64,000 bases of DNA, from contig CALAST010000079.1 in the NCBI GenBank assembly GCA_937889225.1, positions 1 to 64,000 on the forward strand. Direction: 5' to 3'. Each line of letters starts with the position of its first letter. Position 1 is the first letter of the stretch. A model generated the notes under the pieces. That model was given only the letters and a program-made list of their open reading frames with translations. It searched no databases and had not been told where the DNA came from. Source of the DNA: an uncultured Lachnobacterium sp. (GTDB taxonomy: Bacteria; Bacillota; Clostridia; Lachnospirales; Lachnospiraceae). The position numbers and the translations under genes were made by a program. Of this stretch, positions 25,466-34,920 are shown one piece after another.

Positions 25466-26438
25466 ATGATTACTATTTATGATAAATCTTTAACAGGAAT
25501 GATTTATTTGCCGGTTTGGGGGGGTTCGAATTGCTTTAGAATCTTTAGGTGCTACTTGCGTTTATTCAAGTGAATGGGATGAACCCGTTCGAAAGGTATA
25601 TGCAGAAAATTTTGGAGATATTCCAGATGGAGATATTACTCAGGTAAATGAACATACGATTCCAAAACATGATATTTTATGTGCCGGATTTCCTTGTCAA
25701 GCGTTTTCCATAAGTGGAAAACAACGTGGATTTGAAGACAGTAGAGGTACTTTATTTTTTGATGTTGCCAGAATTGTAAAAGCAAAACAACCAAAAATTG
25801 TTTTCATGGAGAATGTAAAAAATTTCGCAACACATGATAATGGGAAAACTCTTGCAGTAGTAAAATCAACTATGGAAGAATTGGGATATCACTTTTATCA
25901 AAAAGTATTAAATGCGGTAGATTATGGTGTTCCACAAAAAAGAGAACGTATTTATATGATTTGTTTTAGAAAAGATTTGAACATTACCTCTTTCCAATAT
26001 CCGAAACCATTTGTACTAAAGCATCATGTAGAAGATTTTCTTCTTGAAGACGAAAATTTGTTAAAAAATTTATATGTTGACAGAGAGGATACTTTTTTTA
26101 ATGACGTAGAAGATACGCAATATAGCAGTAAACCTATACGATTAGGAATTGTAAATAAAGGAGGACAAGGTGAACGCATTTACAGTACAAAAGGAATTGC
26201 CATTACTTTATCTGCATATGGTGGAGGCATATTTGCTAAAACAGGAGGCTACCTTATTAATGGCAGAACAAGAAAATTACACCCAAGAGAATGTGCACGA
26301 ATTATGGGGTATCCAGATTCTTACAAAATATGTGGGAATGCAAGTCAGGCATATAAGCAATTTGGGAATTCCGTTATCATAGATGTCTTACAATTAATTG
26401 GAATACAAATTGGAAAAAGCCTAAAAGAAACTATATAA
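25466..26438 (+). pseudogene. DNA cytosine-5 methyltransferase, frameshifted near its start
   Basis: ATG 25466 follows AAAGGAGCAC and gives a normal N-terminus (MITIYDKSLTG). The frame slips once near 25498 (the next frame reads NDLFAGLGG, motif I) and again at the G7 tract 25518-25524 (the third frame reads RIALESLGA onward). From 25527 the reading is clean to the stop: GFPCQAFS with the catalytic Cys (motif IV), FMENVKNF (VI), QKRERIYM (VIII), a target-recognition stretch and QFGNSV (X). The product would be about 325 residues if the two missing bases were restored. It acts as the protective half of a type II system with the convergent gene at 26716. Confidence 0.85.
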
Positions 26439-26640
26439 GAATAACACAGCAAATAATTTAAGAGATTTACAAGAAACAGCAGACTATTTTCCAACTGCCT
26501 CTTGGTTGTTCTACCTTTCATTAATTAATATAGGTTCGATAAAACGATATGACGTAAATTTATGTTGAAAATACCCATATTTGCGGTTTTAGCTCCACTT
26601 TACACAAGATTATGTAATATGCCTGTCAAACTCCCCCTAC

Positions 26641-26689
26641 CCACCACTTAGTGCTCTACGCACTTGAAGTGGTGGATTTTCTTTATTCG
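26641..26689. repeat. Dispersed hairpin repeat, full copy
   Basis: A hairpin of two stems: CCACCACTT (26641-26649) with AAGTGGTGG (26667-26675), and inside it AGTGC/GCACT around a 5-base loop. Bases 26646-26678 recur at 10871-10903 (opposite strand) and 26666-26689 recur at 10812-10835. It lies in the 277-base gap between the methyltransferase and the convergent restriction gene, with TTTTCTTT after it, so it may now serve as a terminator. Confidence 0.65.
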
Positions 26690-26715
26690 GTTAAACTTTC
26701 GTTATCGAACTTAAT

Positions 26716-27504
26716 TTATTTTAAAAAATAAATAAATTCTTCCTCACTCATTCCACAAGTTAATTTTTGTTTTATTGAAAATATTACGTTTGTATTGTAC
26801 GTATTAGACAATTTTCTGAGTTCATACTCAGTTCCACGAAATGAAAACATATATTCAATTCCTCTTAGAATAAATCTATTATCATGTAAATTACAGGAAG
26901 AACTAACAAATAATTTATCTCCTTTTATGCGAGAATCTGTTATGATATAATCCTGTGAAGTTATATAATCCATAACGGAATTGATTTTATTTTTTCCAAC
27001 ATTTCCTGAACCACTACGTTTTATTCTATATTTTGCTGAAACTTCAAAATAATCACTAAATTGTTCAATCGGTAAAAGCACGTTATTATTTGTCATAAAA
27101 AACTTAACGCCTTTATTACTATAATATTGGATAATCCAATTTGCAAAAACAGTAGAACAGTTTGGGAATTCTATATCTTTCCCTTTTGTTCCGACTTCTT
27201 TAAAACCATTAAAATCCTGATTCATATACTCTATAATTTGTTCGGCATATTTATTGATTTCTGTTGTATTTTGTTTACTATATTCAAATGTACGACTTTC
27301 TAAATTCGGAAACAAAACAAACTGCCCACATTGAGCAGGAGAATGTTTTGCTTCAATATAAAAGGAATTTCCACGATTGGTTTTTACCAAAATATCCGGA
27401 ATAGTAGAATCTGCTCTACCTTGATGAAAAAATTTTGCATAATCACCAAATCTATCATTAAGATACTCTGTACATTGTATTTCAAATTTTTCCCAAACTT
27501 TCAT
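26716..27504 (-). CDS. Putative type II restriction endonuclease
   Basis: The 262-residue protein has a PD-(D/E)-x-K core near its N-terminus: Pro36-Asp37 (STIPDILVKT), Glu51-x-Lys53 (SFYIEAKHS). ATG at 27504 follows AAGGAGAG; an earlier in-frame start at 27537 has no ribosome site. It converges on the cytosine methyltransferase, so the two form a probable type II restriction-modification pair; cognate target unknown. All nuclease residues look intact although the methyltransferase is out of frame, which would be harmful unless one of them is silent. Confidence 0.75.
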   Translation of the reverse strand: MKVWEKFEIQCTEYLNDRFGDYAKFFHQGRADSTIPDILVKTNRGNSFYIEAKHSPAQCGQFVLFPNLESRTFEYSKQNTTEINKYAEQIIEYMNQDFNGFKEVGTKGKDIEFPNCSTVFANWIIQYYSNKGVKFFMTNNNVLLPIEQFSDYFEVSAKYRIKRSGSGNVGKNKINSVMDYITSQDYIITDSRIKGDKLFVSSSCNLHDNRFILRGIEYMFSFRGTEYELRKLSNTYNTNVIFSIKQKLTCGMSEEEFIYFLK

Positions 27505-27538
27505 AAGAACTCTCCTTAACACTTTTAACAAAATCAAA

Positions 27539-28591
27539 TTATAATTCTCTCAATTTCACACATTTTGCTGCTGCACGTCTGCGGTCATCATCCATAGCTG
27601 CATAGTGCTTTCTGGTTGTATTGACATCTTTGTGACCAAGTACATCAGCAACAAGATAAATATCACCTGTTTCCCGATAAAGATTGGTACCATATGTACT
27701 TCGCAATTTATGCGGTGTAATGTTTTTTAAATTCGTGACCAGTTTGGAGTATTTCTGAACCAAATTTTCAACAGCACGTACACTAATGCGTTTGTTCTGC
27801 ATGGATAAAAAGAGGGCTCGTTGGTGTCCTTCGGCAGCAGTTTTTAAATTACGTTCTTCTAAATAGTCCAGTAATGCTTCCAAAACTTCTTCTCCAAAAT
27901 ATATGACAACTTCCGAACCGCCTTTTCGATGTATCTTAATGCCACTATTTTTTAAATCAATATCTTCTATATCAAGTCCTATACATTCCGATACACGAAT
28001 ACCGGTACCTAATAGAAGCGTCAAAATAGCCAAATCACGCCTTTTTGTACGTTTATGGTACATTTGTTGCCTATTTGATAAATTTTCGCCTGATTCCACC
28101 TCATCCAAAAGCTGTGCCACTTCATCCACATCCAAGCGTACAATTGTTTTTTCGTGGATTTTTGGCATATCTACTTTAATAGCAGGATTGGTATCAATTA
28201 ATTCCTTTTTAAAAAAGTAGTTATAAAACGTACGTAATGACGCTAATTTGCGTTTAATTCCACGCTCATCATTGGTATGAGAAACACCATCTCTTTCATA
28301 ATATTTCAAATAATACAGATATTCTTCAATATCCATCGGTGTAATCGAATCCAATAAACTAATTGGAAATTCTGTAATATTCATCTTGTTACATACAGCG
28401 TTTGTTTCATGCAGATATTCAAAAAAACACCCCAAATCGTACGCATAGGCAATACGGGTTCTCGAAGATGTTCCATGCTCAATTCCCACAAAAAACTGTT
28501 TGCAAAACGATGGGAGAGTAGCAACAAGCTCTCTTAAATGCAATTCATTTTTGATATTAATACTTTCATGGTAAGCTTTTTCATTTAACAT
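27539..28591 (-). CDS. Tyrosine recombinase, XerC/XerD-like
   Basis: The 350-residue protein has an N-terminal core-binding domain (about 15-135) and a complete catalytic set: Arg199 (TGIRVSE), Lys223 (HRKGG), His294-x2-Arg297 (PHKLRS), His320 (LGHKDVN) and Tyr330 (KHYAAM). ATG at 28591 is chosen because AAAGGATG precedes it; the frame opens at 28648 inside ttcA. It starts 7 bases after the ttcA-like gene ends. Full length and operon placement suggest a resident Xer-type enzyme rather than a phage integrase, but I see no dif site, so the role is open. Confidence 0.85.
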   Translation of the reverse strand: MLNEKAYHESINIKNELHLRELVATLPSFCKQFFVGIEHGTSSRTRIAYAYDLGCFFEYLHETNAVCNKMNITEFPISLLDSITPMDIEEYLYYLKYYERDGVSHTNDERGIKRKLASLRTFYNYFFKKELIDTNPAIKVDMPKIHEKTIVRLDVDEVAQLLDEVESGENLSNRQQMYHKRTKRRDLAILTLLLGTGIRVSECIGLDIEDIDLKNSGIKIHRKGGSEVVIYFGEEVLEALLDYLEERNLKTAAEGHQRALFLSMQNKRISVRAVENLVQKYSKLVTNLKNITPHKLRSTYGTNLYRETGDIYLVADVLGHKDVNTTRKHYAAMDDDRRRAAAKCVKLREL

Positions 28592-28598
28592 ACGAATA

Positions 28599-29327
28599 TC
28601 ATCCTTTTCTCTGTGGCCATCCTTTGATATTTCCCTCTGTAATTGCATGGAACATTCGCTTTTTTGCTCCCGGATTTTCCAAATTAATCTGTCGAATTAA
28701 ATCTTTTGCATATTCACGACGAGTAAGTCCATCTACAGGGCAAGGATTCTTTACGGTTGGGACTTCATATTTATTCATAAATCCAATGACATCTACTTCC
28801 AGAAGATACATCATAGGACGAATCACCGTCAAATCCATTCTATCTAAATATGTAACAGGAGAGAAGGAATGAAAACGTCCTTCATAAATAAGAGAGAGCA
28901 TCATTGTTTCTACAATATCATCCATATGATGTGCATATGCAACTTTATTGCACCCCAATTCCTTTACTGCATCATTCAATGAACCTTTACGCATTTTCGC
29001 ACACAAAGAACACGGAGAAGCTTCCTTACGGTCTTCAAAGATAATTTTTCCAATATCCGTCTTTACAATATGGTATTCCACATCCAGTTCCTTACAAAGC
29101 TCGACAATCGGAGATAAATCAAAGCCCTTAAAACCTAAATCCACAGAAACTGCGATAAGTTCAAATTTTTTTGGATAAAAACGTCGTAAACCGGCAAGAG
29201 CATATAGGAGAGTAAGAGAGTCTTTCCCACCCGAAATACCCACTGCAACTTTATCATTTTCTTCTATCATATGATAGTCGTCGACTGCACGGCGTACAAA
29301 GCTGTATAATTGTTGAATTTTCATCAT
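28599..29327 (-). CDS. TtcA-like tRNA 2-thiocytidine / PP-loop ATPase
   Basis: The product of about 242 residues has the PP-loop SGGKDSLT for ATP, CSLCAKMRKG with the Cys-x2-Cys expected for a 4Fe-4S TtcA-type enzyme, a further cysteine in NPCPVDG, and HHMDDIVET. TtcA thiolates C32 of some tRNAs. No ribosome site is plain: both ATG ATG at about 29327 and a GTG at 29348 are possible. It is followed directly by the Xer-like gene. PP-loop certain, exact substrate less so. Confidence 0.82.
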   Translation of the reverse strand: MMKIQQLYSFVRRAVDDYHMIEENDKVAVGISGGKDSLTLLYALAGLRRFYPKKFELIAVSVDLGFKGFDLSPIVELCKELDVEYHIVKTDIGKIIFEDRKEASPCSLCAKMRKGSLNDAVKELGCNKVAYAHHMDDIVETMMLSLIYEGRFHSFSPVTYLDRMDLTVIRPMMYLLEVDVIGFMNKYEVPTVKNPCPVDGLTRREYAKDLIRQINLENPGAKKRMFHAITEGNIKGWPQRKG

Positions 29328-29576
29328 AATATAGGCACAAAAACTCACGGCAGGAGAGAAGTGCCATACTCCTTTCTTTTGTCTATTGATTATTCACTAT
29401 TTGCTCACAATCAATACCAAGCAAATAAATTTTTATTCCAAACTTCATGGAATATTAGATATTATACTAAAAAATAAAGAAGTATTCTAGGTTTTGCGAA
29501 TAGTTTTCTGTATTATTTTTCTTATAGAAACCTGTTTTCATTTCATAATAAAACTAGTATAATAATTAATATAAAT

Positions 29577-29604
29577 TTGACAAAAAGTATATGAAACATA
29601 TTTA
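29577..29604 (+). promoter_or_regulatory. Promoter of dtd
   Basis: TTGACA (29577-29582) and TATTTA (29599-29604) are 16 bases apart, upstream of a GAGGAG ribosome site. The rest of the divergent gap 29349-29641 is AT-rich and empty. Confidence 0.55.
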
Positions 29605-29641
29605 AAATGAAGATTTATAATAGCATGAGGAGATATTAAAA

Positions 29642-30088
29642 ATGAAATTTGTAATTCAACGTGTAACACAAGCCTCCTGCACGGTAGATGGAGCTATTAT
29701 TGGTAAAATAAATAAGGGATTTTGCGTATTGATTGGTGTATCAACTGAAGATACCACAGCAGTAGCCGATAAGATGATAAAAAAACTGATTGGAATGCGG
29801 ATTTTTGAAGATGAAAACGGAAAAACAAACCTTTCTTTAGCAGATGTAAATGGTGGATTGTTATTAATTTCTCAATTTACCTTATATGCTGACTGTAAAA
29901 AAGGAAATCGACCATCCTTTATTCATGCCGGAAATCCTGTTTTAGCCAATGAATTATATGAATATATTATCGAAAAATGCAGAAAACAGGTTTTAAATGT
30001 ACAAACCGGAAGTTTCGGAGCAGATATGAAGATTTCACTATTAAATGACGGACCATTTACGATTGTGTTAGATTCGAGAGAAATATAA
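29642..30088 (+). CDS. dtd: D-aminoacyl-tRNA deacylase
   Basis: The 148-residue protein has the two Dtd signatures, SQFTL (77-81) and the NxGP block NDGPFT (135-140), which form the dimer-interface active site. Dtd removes D-amino acids (and glycine from tRNA-Ala) from mischarged tRNA. It is transcribed alone from its own promoter and ended by the long hairpin at 30282. In many Firmicutes it follows relA, which is not present here. Confidence 0.96.
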   Translation: MKFVIQRVTQASCTVDGAIIGKINKGFCVLIGVSTEDTTAVADKMIKKLIGMRIFEDENGKTNLSLADVNGGLLLISQFTLYADCKKGNRPSFIHAGNPVLANELYEYIIEKCRKQVLNVQTGSFGADMKISLLNDGPFTIVLDSREI

Positions 30089-30281
30089 AATATCCCTGAT
30101 AGGTTCTGTAGTAGAACCAGTAGCTGAATCGTTTAAAAATAGTGCATATAAACTATTTCAAAAACCATAGTTTAACGCATAGTTATATAAATCAAACAAA
30201 AAATAAGGATTCGGGCGTCTTTTAATCCTTTCTAATCTGTCGATTCATACAACTATTCATTCCATTCTATTGAATTAAGGA

Positions 30282-30327
30282 ATACCAAATCTTTACATGT
30301 ATAAATTAAAATGTAAAGATTTGGTAT
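30282..30327. terminator. Bidirectional terminator hairpin
   Basis: A perfect 17-base stem, ATACCAAATCTTTACAT (30282-30298) with its complement (30311-30327), and a 12-base loop. It stands between dtd and the convergent gene at 30352. The remaining bases 30089-30281 hold no gene. Confidence 0.7.
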
Positions 30328-30351
30328 AAATTATTTATTTAAGTATCATAA

Positions 30352-31065
30352 CTATTTCTTTTTCTTCTTTTTTGAATTCTTTGAAGCAAATGGTTGAAAA
30401 GAATCCAAATATTTATCATCTGCTGTGAAAACATTACCTTTCTTTTCATCCGTACATTTGCGGAATGCTAAAATAAGGTCTACGCATTGGTCAACGGTAA
30501 GCTTGCTTGTATTCAAGCACAAATCATACTCACGAGCATCTCCCCATTTTTTGGATGTATAATAATTATAATAGCTTGCACGCTGTTTATCCGTTTTGTT
30601 GATAATGTCTTTTGCTTTATTTTCCGTTAAATCCATACGTTTGCTGATTAACTTTACTCTGTCCTCCAAATCAGAATGGATAAAGATATTGATACAATCC
30701 GGATGATTTGCTAATGCATAGTCTGCACAACGTCCAACAATTACGCAAGATTCTTTTTCTGCAATATGTTTAATTGCATCAAACTGTGCTAAGAAAACCT
30801 TATGGTTCAAAGGCATATCTAAAAATGGTGCTGCCGCATAATTATTTGCAGAATATGTATCCATTACCAATGAATATAAGAAACTGTTAGTAGGTCTTTC
30901 GTCATGTGTTTCAAAAATTTCTTCACAAAAACCGGATTCTTTTGCAGCTTGCTGAAGAATTTCTTTGTCATAACATTTCACCCCCAAACGTTCTGCGAGC
31001 TTTTGACCTACTAATAACCCTAAACTACCTAACTCTCTACCAATTGTATAAACTTGAGTTGCCAT
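30352..31065 (-). CDS. Cytidylate-kinase-like protein
   Basis: The 237-residue product fits the cytidylate kinase-like family (PF13189). It starts with a P-loop variant, TIGRELGSLGLLVGQKLAERL (in part; the usual GSGG is GSLG here), then CYDKEILQQAAKESG, CVIVGRCADY and NKTDKQRASYYNYYT. It is not the housekeeping Cmk, and the family's substrate is not settled. ATG 31065 follows AAGGGGCG. The C-terminal run of lysines (KNSKKKKKK) is unusual and may bind nucleic acid or be disordered. Confidence 0.8.
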   Translation of the reverse strand: MATQVYTIGRELGSLGLLVGQKLAERLGVKCYDKEILQQAAKESGFCEEIFETHDERPTNSFLYSLVMDTYSANNYAAAPFLDMPLNHKVFLAQFDAIKHIAEKESCVIVGRCADYALANHPDCINIFIHSDLEDRVKLISKRMDLTENKAKDIINKTDKQRASYYNYYTSKKWGDAREYDLCLNTSKLTVDQCVDLILAFRKCTDEKKGNVFTADDKYLDSFQPFASKNSKKKKKK

Positions 31066-31122
31066 AAAATTCACGCCCCTTACTGTATAAAAATACAAAA
31101 TTCTTTACTATATTATACTAAA

Positions 31123-32046
31123 CTAGAGCAAATTTTTCAACCTTGATAATAAATTTTCAAAATATTCAGGCAATGGTGCTTCAAATTCCATATAGTTCTG
31201 CGTGGTCGGATGCACAAATCCAATTGTTTTTGCATGTAAAGTTTGTCCTGTCAGATTTTTGAATGCTGTTTTTCCACTTGCGTATAGGTTATCTCCTAAC
31301 AATGGATGACCAATACTTGACATATGCACACGAATCTGATGTGTTCTTCCCGTTTCCAGTTTAAACTGCATATACGTGTAATTTCCAAAACGTTCCAGAA
31401 CTTTATAATGTGTAATGGCCGGCTTTCCATTCTTTTCATTGATAGCCATCTTCTTTCTGTCTGTCGGATGTCTCCCAATTGCACCTTCAATCGTTCCTTC
31501 GTCATTTTTTACATTTCCATAAACAATACCTTCATAAATACGATTTACCGAATGTTCTTTAATCTGCTCTGCAATATTCACATGACTAATATCATTTTTA
31601 CATACAATCAAAGAACCTGTAGTATCCATATCAATCCGATGCACAATACCCGGACGAATTTCTCCGTTAATACCGCTTAAACTATCTTTACAGTGATATA
31701 AGATGCCATTTACCAATGTTCCTGAATAATGGCCGGCTGATGGATGCACAACCATCCCCTTTGGTTTATTCACAATCAAAACATCCTGGTCTTCATAAAG
31801 AATGTCCAGCGGAATATTTTCCGGTTCAATAGCTGTTTCCGTTGCATCCGGAAAATGTATCGTAACCACATCTTCTGCTTTCATCCGGTAATTGGCTTTT
31901 TCAGGCTTATCATTCACCAAAACTGCGGATTCTTTGATTAATTTTTGAAAAAAAGAGCGTGAAAAATCTGGATAAATAAGGCTTACATATTTATCCAGAC
32001 GCTCATTTTCCTGTTCTAATAATACTTCAAATATTTCTGTTTTCAT
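31123..32046 (-). CDS. RluD-family 23S rRNA pseudouridine synthase
   Basis: The 307-residue enzyme has an S4 domain (about 14-70, ERLDKYVSLIYPDFSR) and the RluA/RluD catalytic domain with catalytic Asp139 in HRIDMDTTG, and the late motif GRTHQIRVHMSSIGHPLLGD. ATG 32046 follows AGGATTG; an upstream frame from 32082 lacks a site. It is downstream of lspA, the standard Firmicutes order, though here with a 130-base gap holding no gene. Confidence 0.93.
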   Translation of the reverse strand: MKTEIFEVLLEQENERLDKYVSLIYPDFSRSFFQKLIKESAVLVNDKPEKANYRMKAEDVVTIHFPDATETAIEPENIPLDILYEDQDVLIVNKPKGMVVHPSAGHYSGTLVNGILYHCKDSLSGINGEIRPGIVHRIDMDTTGSLIVCKNDISHVNIAEQIKEHSVNRIYEGIVYGNVKNDEGTIEGAIGRHPTDRKKMAINEKNGKPAITHYKVLERFGNYTYMQFKLETGRTHQIRVHMSSIGHPLLGDNLYASGKTAFKNLTGQTLHAKTIGFVHPTTQNYMEFEAPLPEYFENLLSRLKNLL

Positions 32047-32211
32047 AGATAACAATCCTATCTGTTCAAAAATATTAAGCAACTATGTTAATCGAATATT
32101 CTCAATTTAACATGCTACTTGTCCATAACAAAATAACTGCCTTTATATTTGACAAAATGAAATACTTTCTTTCACTATAATTCACTTGAAATAATCTCCG
32201 TCTTGCTTCAC

Positions 32212-32787
32212 TCAAATACGTGAAGGAAAAAACACCTCAAAATCTTCATCTTTATAATAAAAAAGCCCTAAAACAATCATAAAAAATGCAGATACAGTAA
32301 CATAAATATCAGCTACATTAAAAATAGGGAAATTAATTAACTTAAAGTAAAAGAAATCTATGACATATTGATGTGTGATTCTGTCAATAAAATTGCCGAT
32401 TGCACCTGCAATGAAAAATAATAAAATCCAATTCATATATCTATATCTTCTATTCTCTGGGATTCGAAGATATAAAATAACCAAACACAATAAAATAACA
32501 ACTGTAAAAACAACCAAAAAAACCATTCGAAATGTCAAAAACAAATCCGGATTCTTATCAAATGCTGAAATGGAAAATATATTATGAAGCAATGATATCG
32601 GGTCCATGCCAAATGCTGCACTTCGATTCTCCAGATATTGTAACTCAAATATATCTTTGATAATAGGAATTGCGGGCTGATTTTTTAAAAAATATGCTGC
32701 AGCATATTTCGTAATCTGGTCAAACAACACCAAAAAAGCAATAAAAAAAGTGCTGATAAACATATTTTTTTTTGTTTTTTTAAGCAT
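32212..32787 (-). CDS. lspA: Lipoprotein signal peptidase II
   Basis: The 191-residue membrane protein has four hydrophobic segments and both catalytic aspartates, Asp135 (GAIGNFIDR) and Asp160 (IFNVADIYV), plus the early NRSAAFG motif. It cleaves the signal peptide of diacylated prolipoproteins, for example the carboxypeptidase lipoprotein encoded at 37288. The long loop before the third helix (AFDKNPDLFL) is common in Lachnospiraceae forms. Confidence 0.95.
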   Translation of the reverse strand: MLKKTKKNMFISTFFIAFLVLFDQITKYAAAYFLKNQPAIPIIKDIFELQYLENRSAAFGMDPISLLHNIFSISAFDKNPDLFLTFRMVFLVVFTVVILLCLVILYLRIPENRRYRYMNWILLFFIAGAIGNFIDRITHQYVIDFFYFKLINFPIFNVADIYVTVSAFFMIVLGLFYYKDEDFEVFFPSRI

Positions 32788-32835
32788 AAATACAATTCTC
32801 CTTGTTTATAGCTGTTATAAGAAATCTGCCTACTA

Positions 32836-33612
32836 TTATTTATAAAAGGAAAATTTTACACGCAACTTTCCTTTTTTGCTTATACTATTGCAGCTTTCAA
32901 ATATAAATCGCGTCTTTCCCCTTACAGAAACAATTCCACCATCCGGACATGCTTGATTGCAGTTTGTAATTGTTTTTCCATTAATAAACACCTTTTCGGA
33001 TGCCAAAAGCATTGCCGACTCGCTGCGGGATACATGACATGCTTTTGCCACAATACAATCAATTCGGTTAGAAGCTATCATATCATAACATTCCTCAAAT
33101 TGAATACGTGCCTGTAAGTCTTTAAAGTTCATTTCTTCTGATAAAGTTACCGCAGTATGACGGATTTGTGAGAGCTGCTCAAAAAGGAAAGGAAGTATTT
33201 TTTCACAGCAAAATACATAGTACCCATCTTCGAAACATAAAATATCACCTAGTTTACTTCTCTCAATTCCAAGACTCATAAGAGCACCTAAAATATCTCT
33301 ATGAGTGAGTTTTTCTGCATATTTTGGATATTTCGCCACAATATGAATACAACGAATAGGATATTCTAAATCTGTTTCATAGCTTTTATATTCATAATAA
33401 AGAGCATCAGGAATGAATGCAATCATCTGACGCTCCGCATTAGAATAACCACCAAAGCAAATTGCTTTCGTTAAAAGCGTTTTTTCGATGGTATGATATA
33501 GATTTAATTCATTTAGATTAAGAAAATCGCTAAATATAACAATATCTTTCATATCTGCCTGTCTGGATAAATCCATCAGACGTTTTTTACATAATTCCTG
33601 CTCTTTCATCAT
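32836..33612 (-). CDS. ylmH: YlmH-type S4-domain protein
   Basis: The 258-residue protein has a C-terminal S4 RNA-binding domain (about 178-235; CIVAKACHVSRSESAMLLASEKVFING) and an N-terminal YlmH part (FGGYSNAERQMIAFIPD). YlmH rescues or recycles stalled 50S subunits in B. subtilis and lies in the division cluster. Its start overlaps the sepF stop as TAATG, so translation is coupled. Confidence 0.92.
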   Translation of the reverse strand: MMKEQELCKKRLMDLSRQADMKDIVIFSDFLNLNELNLYHTIEKTLLTKAICFGGYSNAERQMIAFIPDALYYEYKSYETDLEYPIRCIHIVAKYPKYAEKLTHRDILGALMSLGIERSKLGDILCFEDGYYVFCCEKILPFLFEQLSQIRHTAVTLSEEMNFKDLQARIQFEECYDMIASNRIDCIVAKACHVSRSESAMLLASEKVFINGKTITNCNQACPDGGIVSVRGKTRFIFESCNSISKKGKLRVKFSFYK

Positions 33613-34169
33613 TAAAAGCTAAATCCACTCGTATCAGAATCGAGAGAATCCAAAATATTATGGATATCGCCTGAAATATCTACACCATTTGGTGTAGCGA
33701 GGAAAATATAATTAGAGATTTTCTGAAGATTTCCCTGCATTGCATAAGAAGAACCGGATGTGAAATCAATAATACGCTGTGCAATTTCGACATTTAATCC
33801 TTCCACATTAATAAGCACCGTTTTTCCACTTAATAATGTATTTGTAATTTCAAGTTCATCTTCCATTTTTGTTGGTTTAAATACACATACTTCCATATTT
33901 CCCATTGTTGCCTGCTTTCTTTGTGATTTATTAATCGGAGTAATCTTAGAGTTATTATTGGAAACCGGTTTTTCTTTTGGTATTTCTTTCGGTTCTCTTT
34001 TTGGCTCTCTCTTTACTTCCGGTTTTACTTCTTTTCTACGGGAAGCTCGCTTTGGTTTTTCATCTTCTTCATACTCGTCTTCGTCTTCCCAATATTCTTC
34101 ATTGTCAAACTCATAGTCATCATCATCATTTAATCGCATTACATCTAAAAATTTATCTATTACACTCAT
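33612..34169 (-). CDS. sepF: Cell division protein SepF
   Basis: The 185-residue protein has a short N-terminal membrane-binding helix (MSVIDKFLDVMRL), a long charged linker (about 15-85, DDDDYEFDNEEYWEDEDEYEEDE then KEVKPEVKREPKREPKE) and the SepF fold (about 90-170; VCVFKPTKMEDELEITNTLLSGKTVLINVEGL). SepF polymerises and anchors FtsZ. The linker is longer and more acidic-then-basic than in Bacillus. Confidence 0.94.
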   Translation of the reverse strand: MSVIDKFLDVMRLNDDDDYEFDNEEYWEDEDEYEEDEKPKRASRRKEVKPEVKREPKREPKEIPKEKPVSNNNSKITPINKSQRKQATMGNMEVCVFKPTKMEDELEITNTLLSGKTVLINVEGLNVEIAQRIIDFTSGSSYAMQGNLQKISNYIFLATPNGVDISGDIHNILDSLDSDTSGFSF

Positions 34170-34220
34170 ATATTACCACCTTATTTTTAAAATATTTTAA
34201 TAAGTTCCAAATCCTATTAC

Positions 34221-34910
34221 TTAATTATAAATTCGCTCACCAAAAATCCCCGTACCTACGCGTACCATGGTTGCACCTTCTTCAATTGCAACCATATAAT
34301 CTCCTGTCATTCCCATAGATAGGATATTCATACTAACATTATCTATGTTTTGATTATCGATGTCAACTGCTAATTCCTTAATCTGACGAAAAAAACAGCG
34401 ATTATCTTCCGGATTTTCCACGTATGGGGCAATTGTCATAAGTCCTTTGATTCGCACATGTGGAAATTTAGAAATTTCTTTGATTAAGTCAAGCGTTTCC
34501 TGTTTGGAAATGCCAAATTTTGTTTCTTCGTTTGCAATATTTACCTCAATTAAAACATCCATAATAATGTCTGATTTAGCTGCCTGTTTTTCGATTTCTG
34601 CCGCTAATTTCAAACTATCTACAGAATGAATTAACGTTGTTTTTCCAATCAGATATTTTACTTTATTTGTTTGTAAATGACCAATCATATGCCAACAAAT
34701 ATCATTTGGAAGCTGCTCATATTTATCGCACATTTCCTGCACTTTATTTTCTCCAAAATGTCGGATATCTGCATCATACGCTTCTTGAAGCATTTCCAAC
34801 GGCTTTGTTTTGCTGACTGCTATTAATGTTACTTCCTCTCTATTTCTGCCTGCATTTTTACAGGCTTTCTGTATATTTTGTTCTATGGATAAAAGTTGTT
34901 GTTTTATCAT
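34221..34910 (-). CDS. yggS: YggS/PLPBP pyridoxal-phosphate homeostasis protein
   Basis: The 229-residue protein has Lys34 in the AVSKTKP motif, which binds PLP, and the family text HFGENKVQEM, WHMIGHLQTNKVKYL and SMGMTGDYMVAIEEGATMVRVGTGIFG. It is a single TIM-barrel domain that keeps vitamin B6 and amino-acid pools in balance. It precedes sepF as usual in Firmicutes. Confidence 0.96.
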   Translation of the reverse strand: MIKQQLLSIEQNIQKACKNAGRNREEVTLIAVSKTKPLEMLQEAYDADIRHFGENKVQEMCDKYEQLPNDICWHMIGHLQTNKVKYLIGKTTLIHSVDSLKLAAEIEKQAAKSDIIMDVLIEVNIANEETKFGISKQETLDLIKEISKFPHVRIKGLMTIAPYVENPEDNRCFFRQIKELAVDIDNQNIDNVSMNILSMGMTGDYMVAIEEGATMVRVGTGIFGERIYN

Positions 34911-34920
34911 ACTTACCTCA

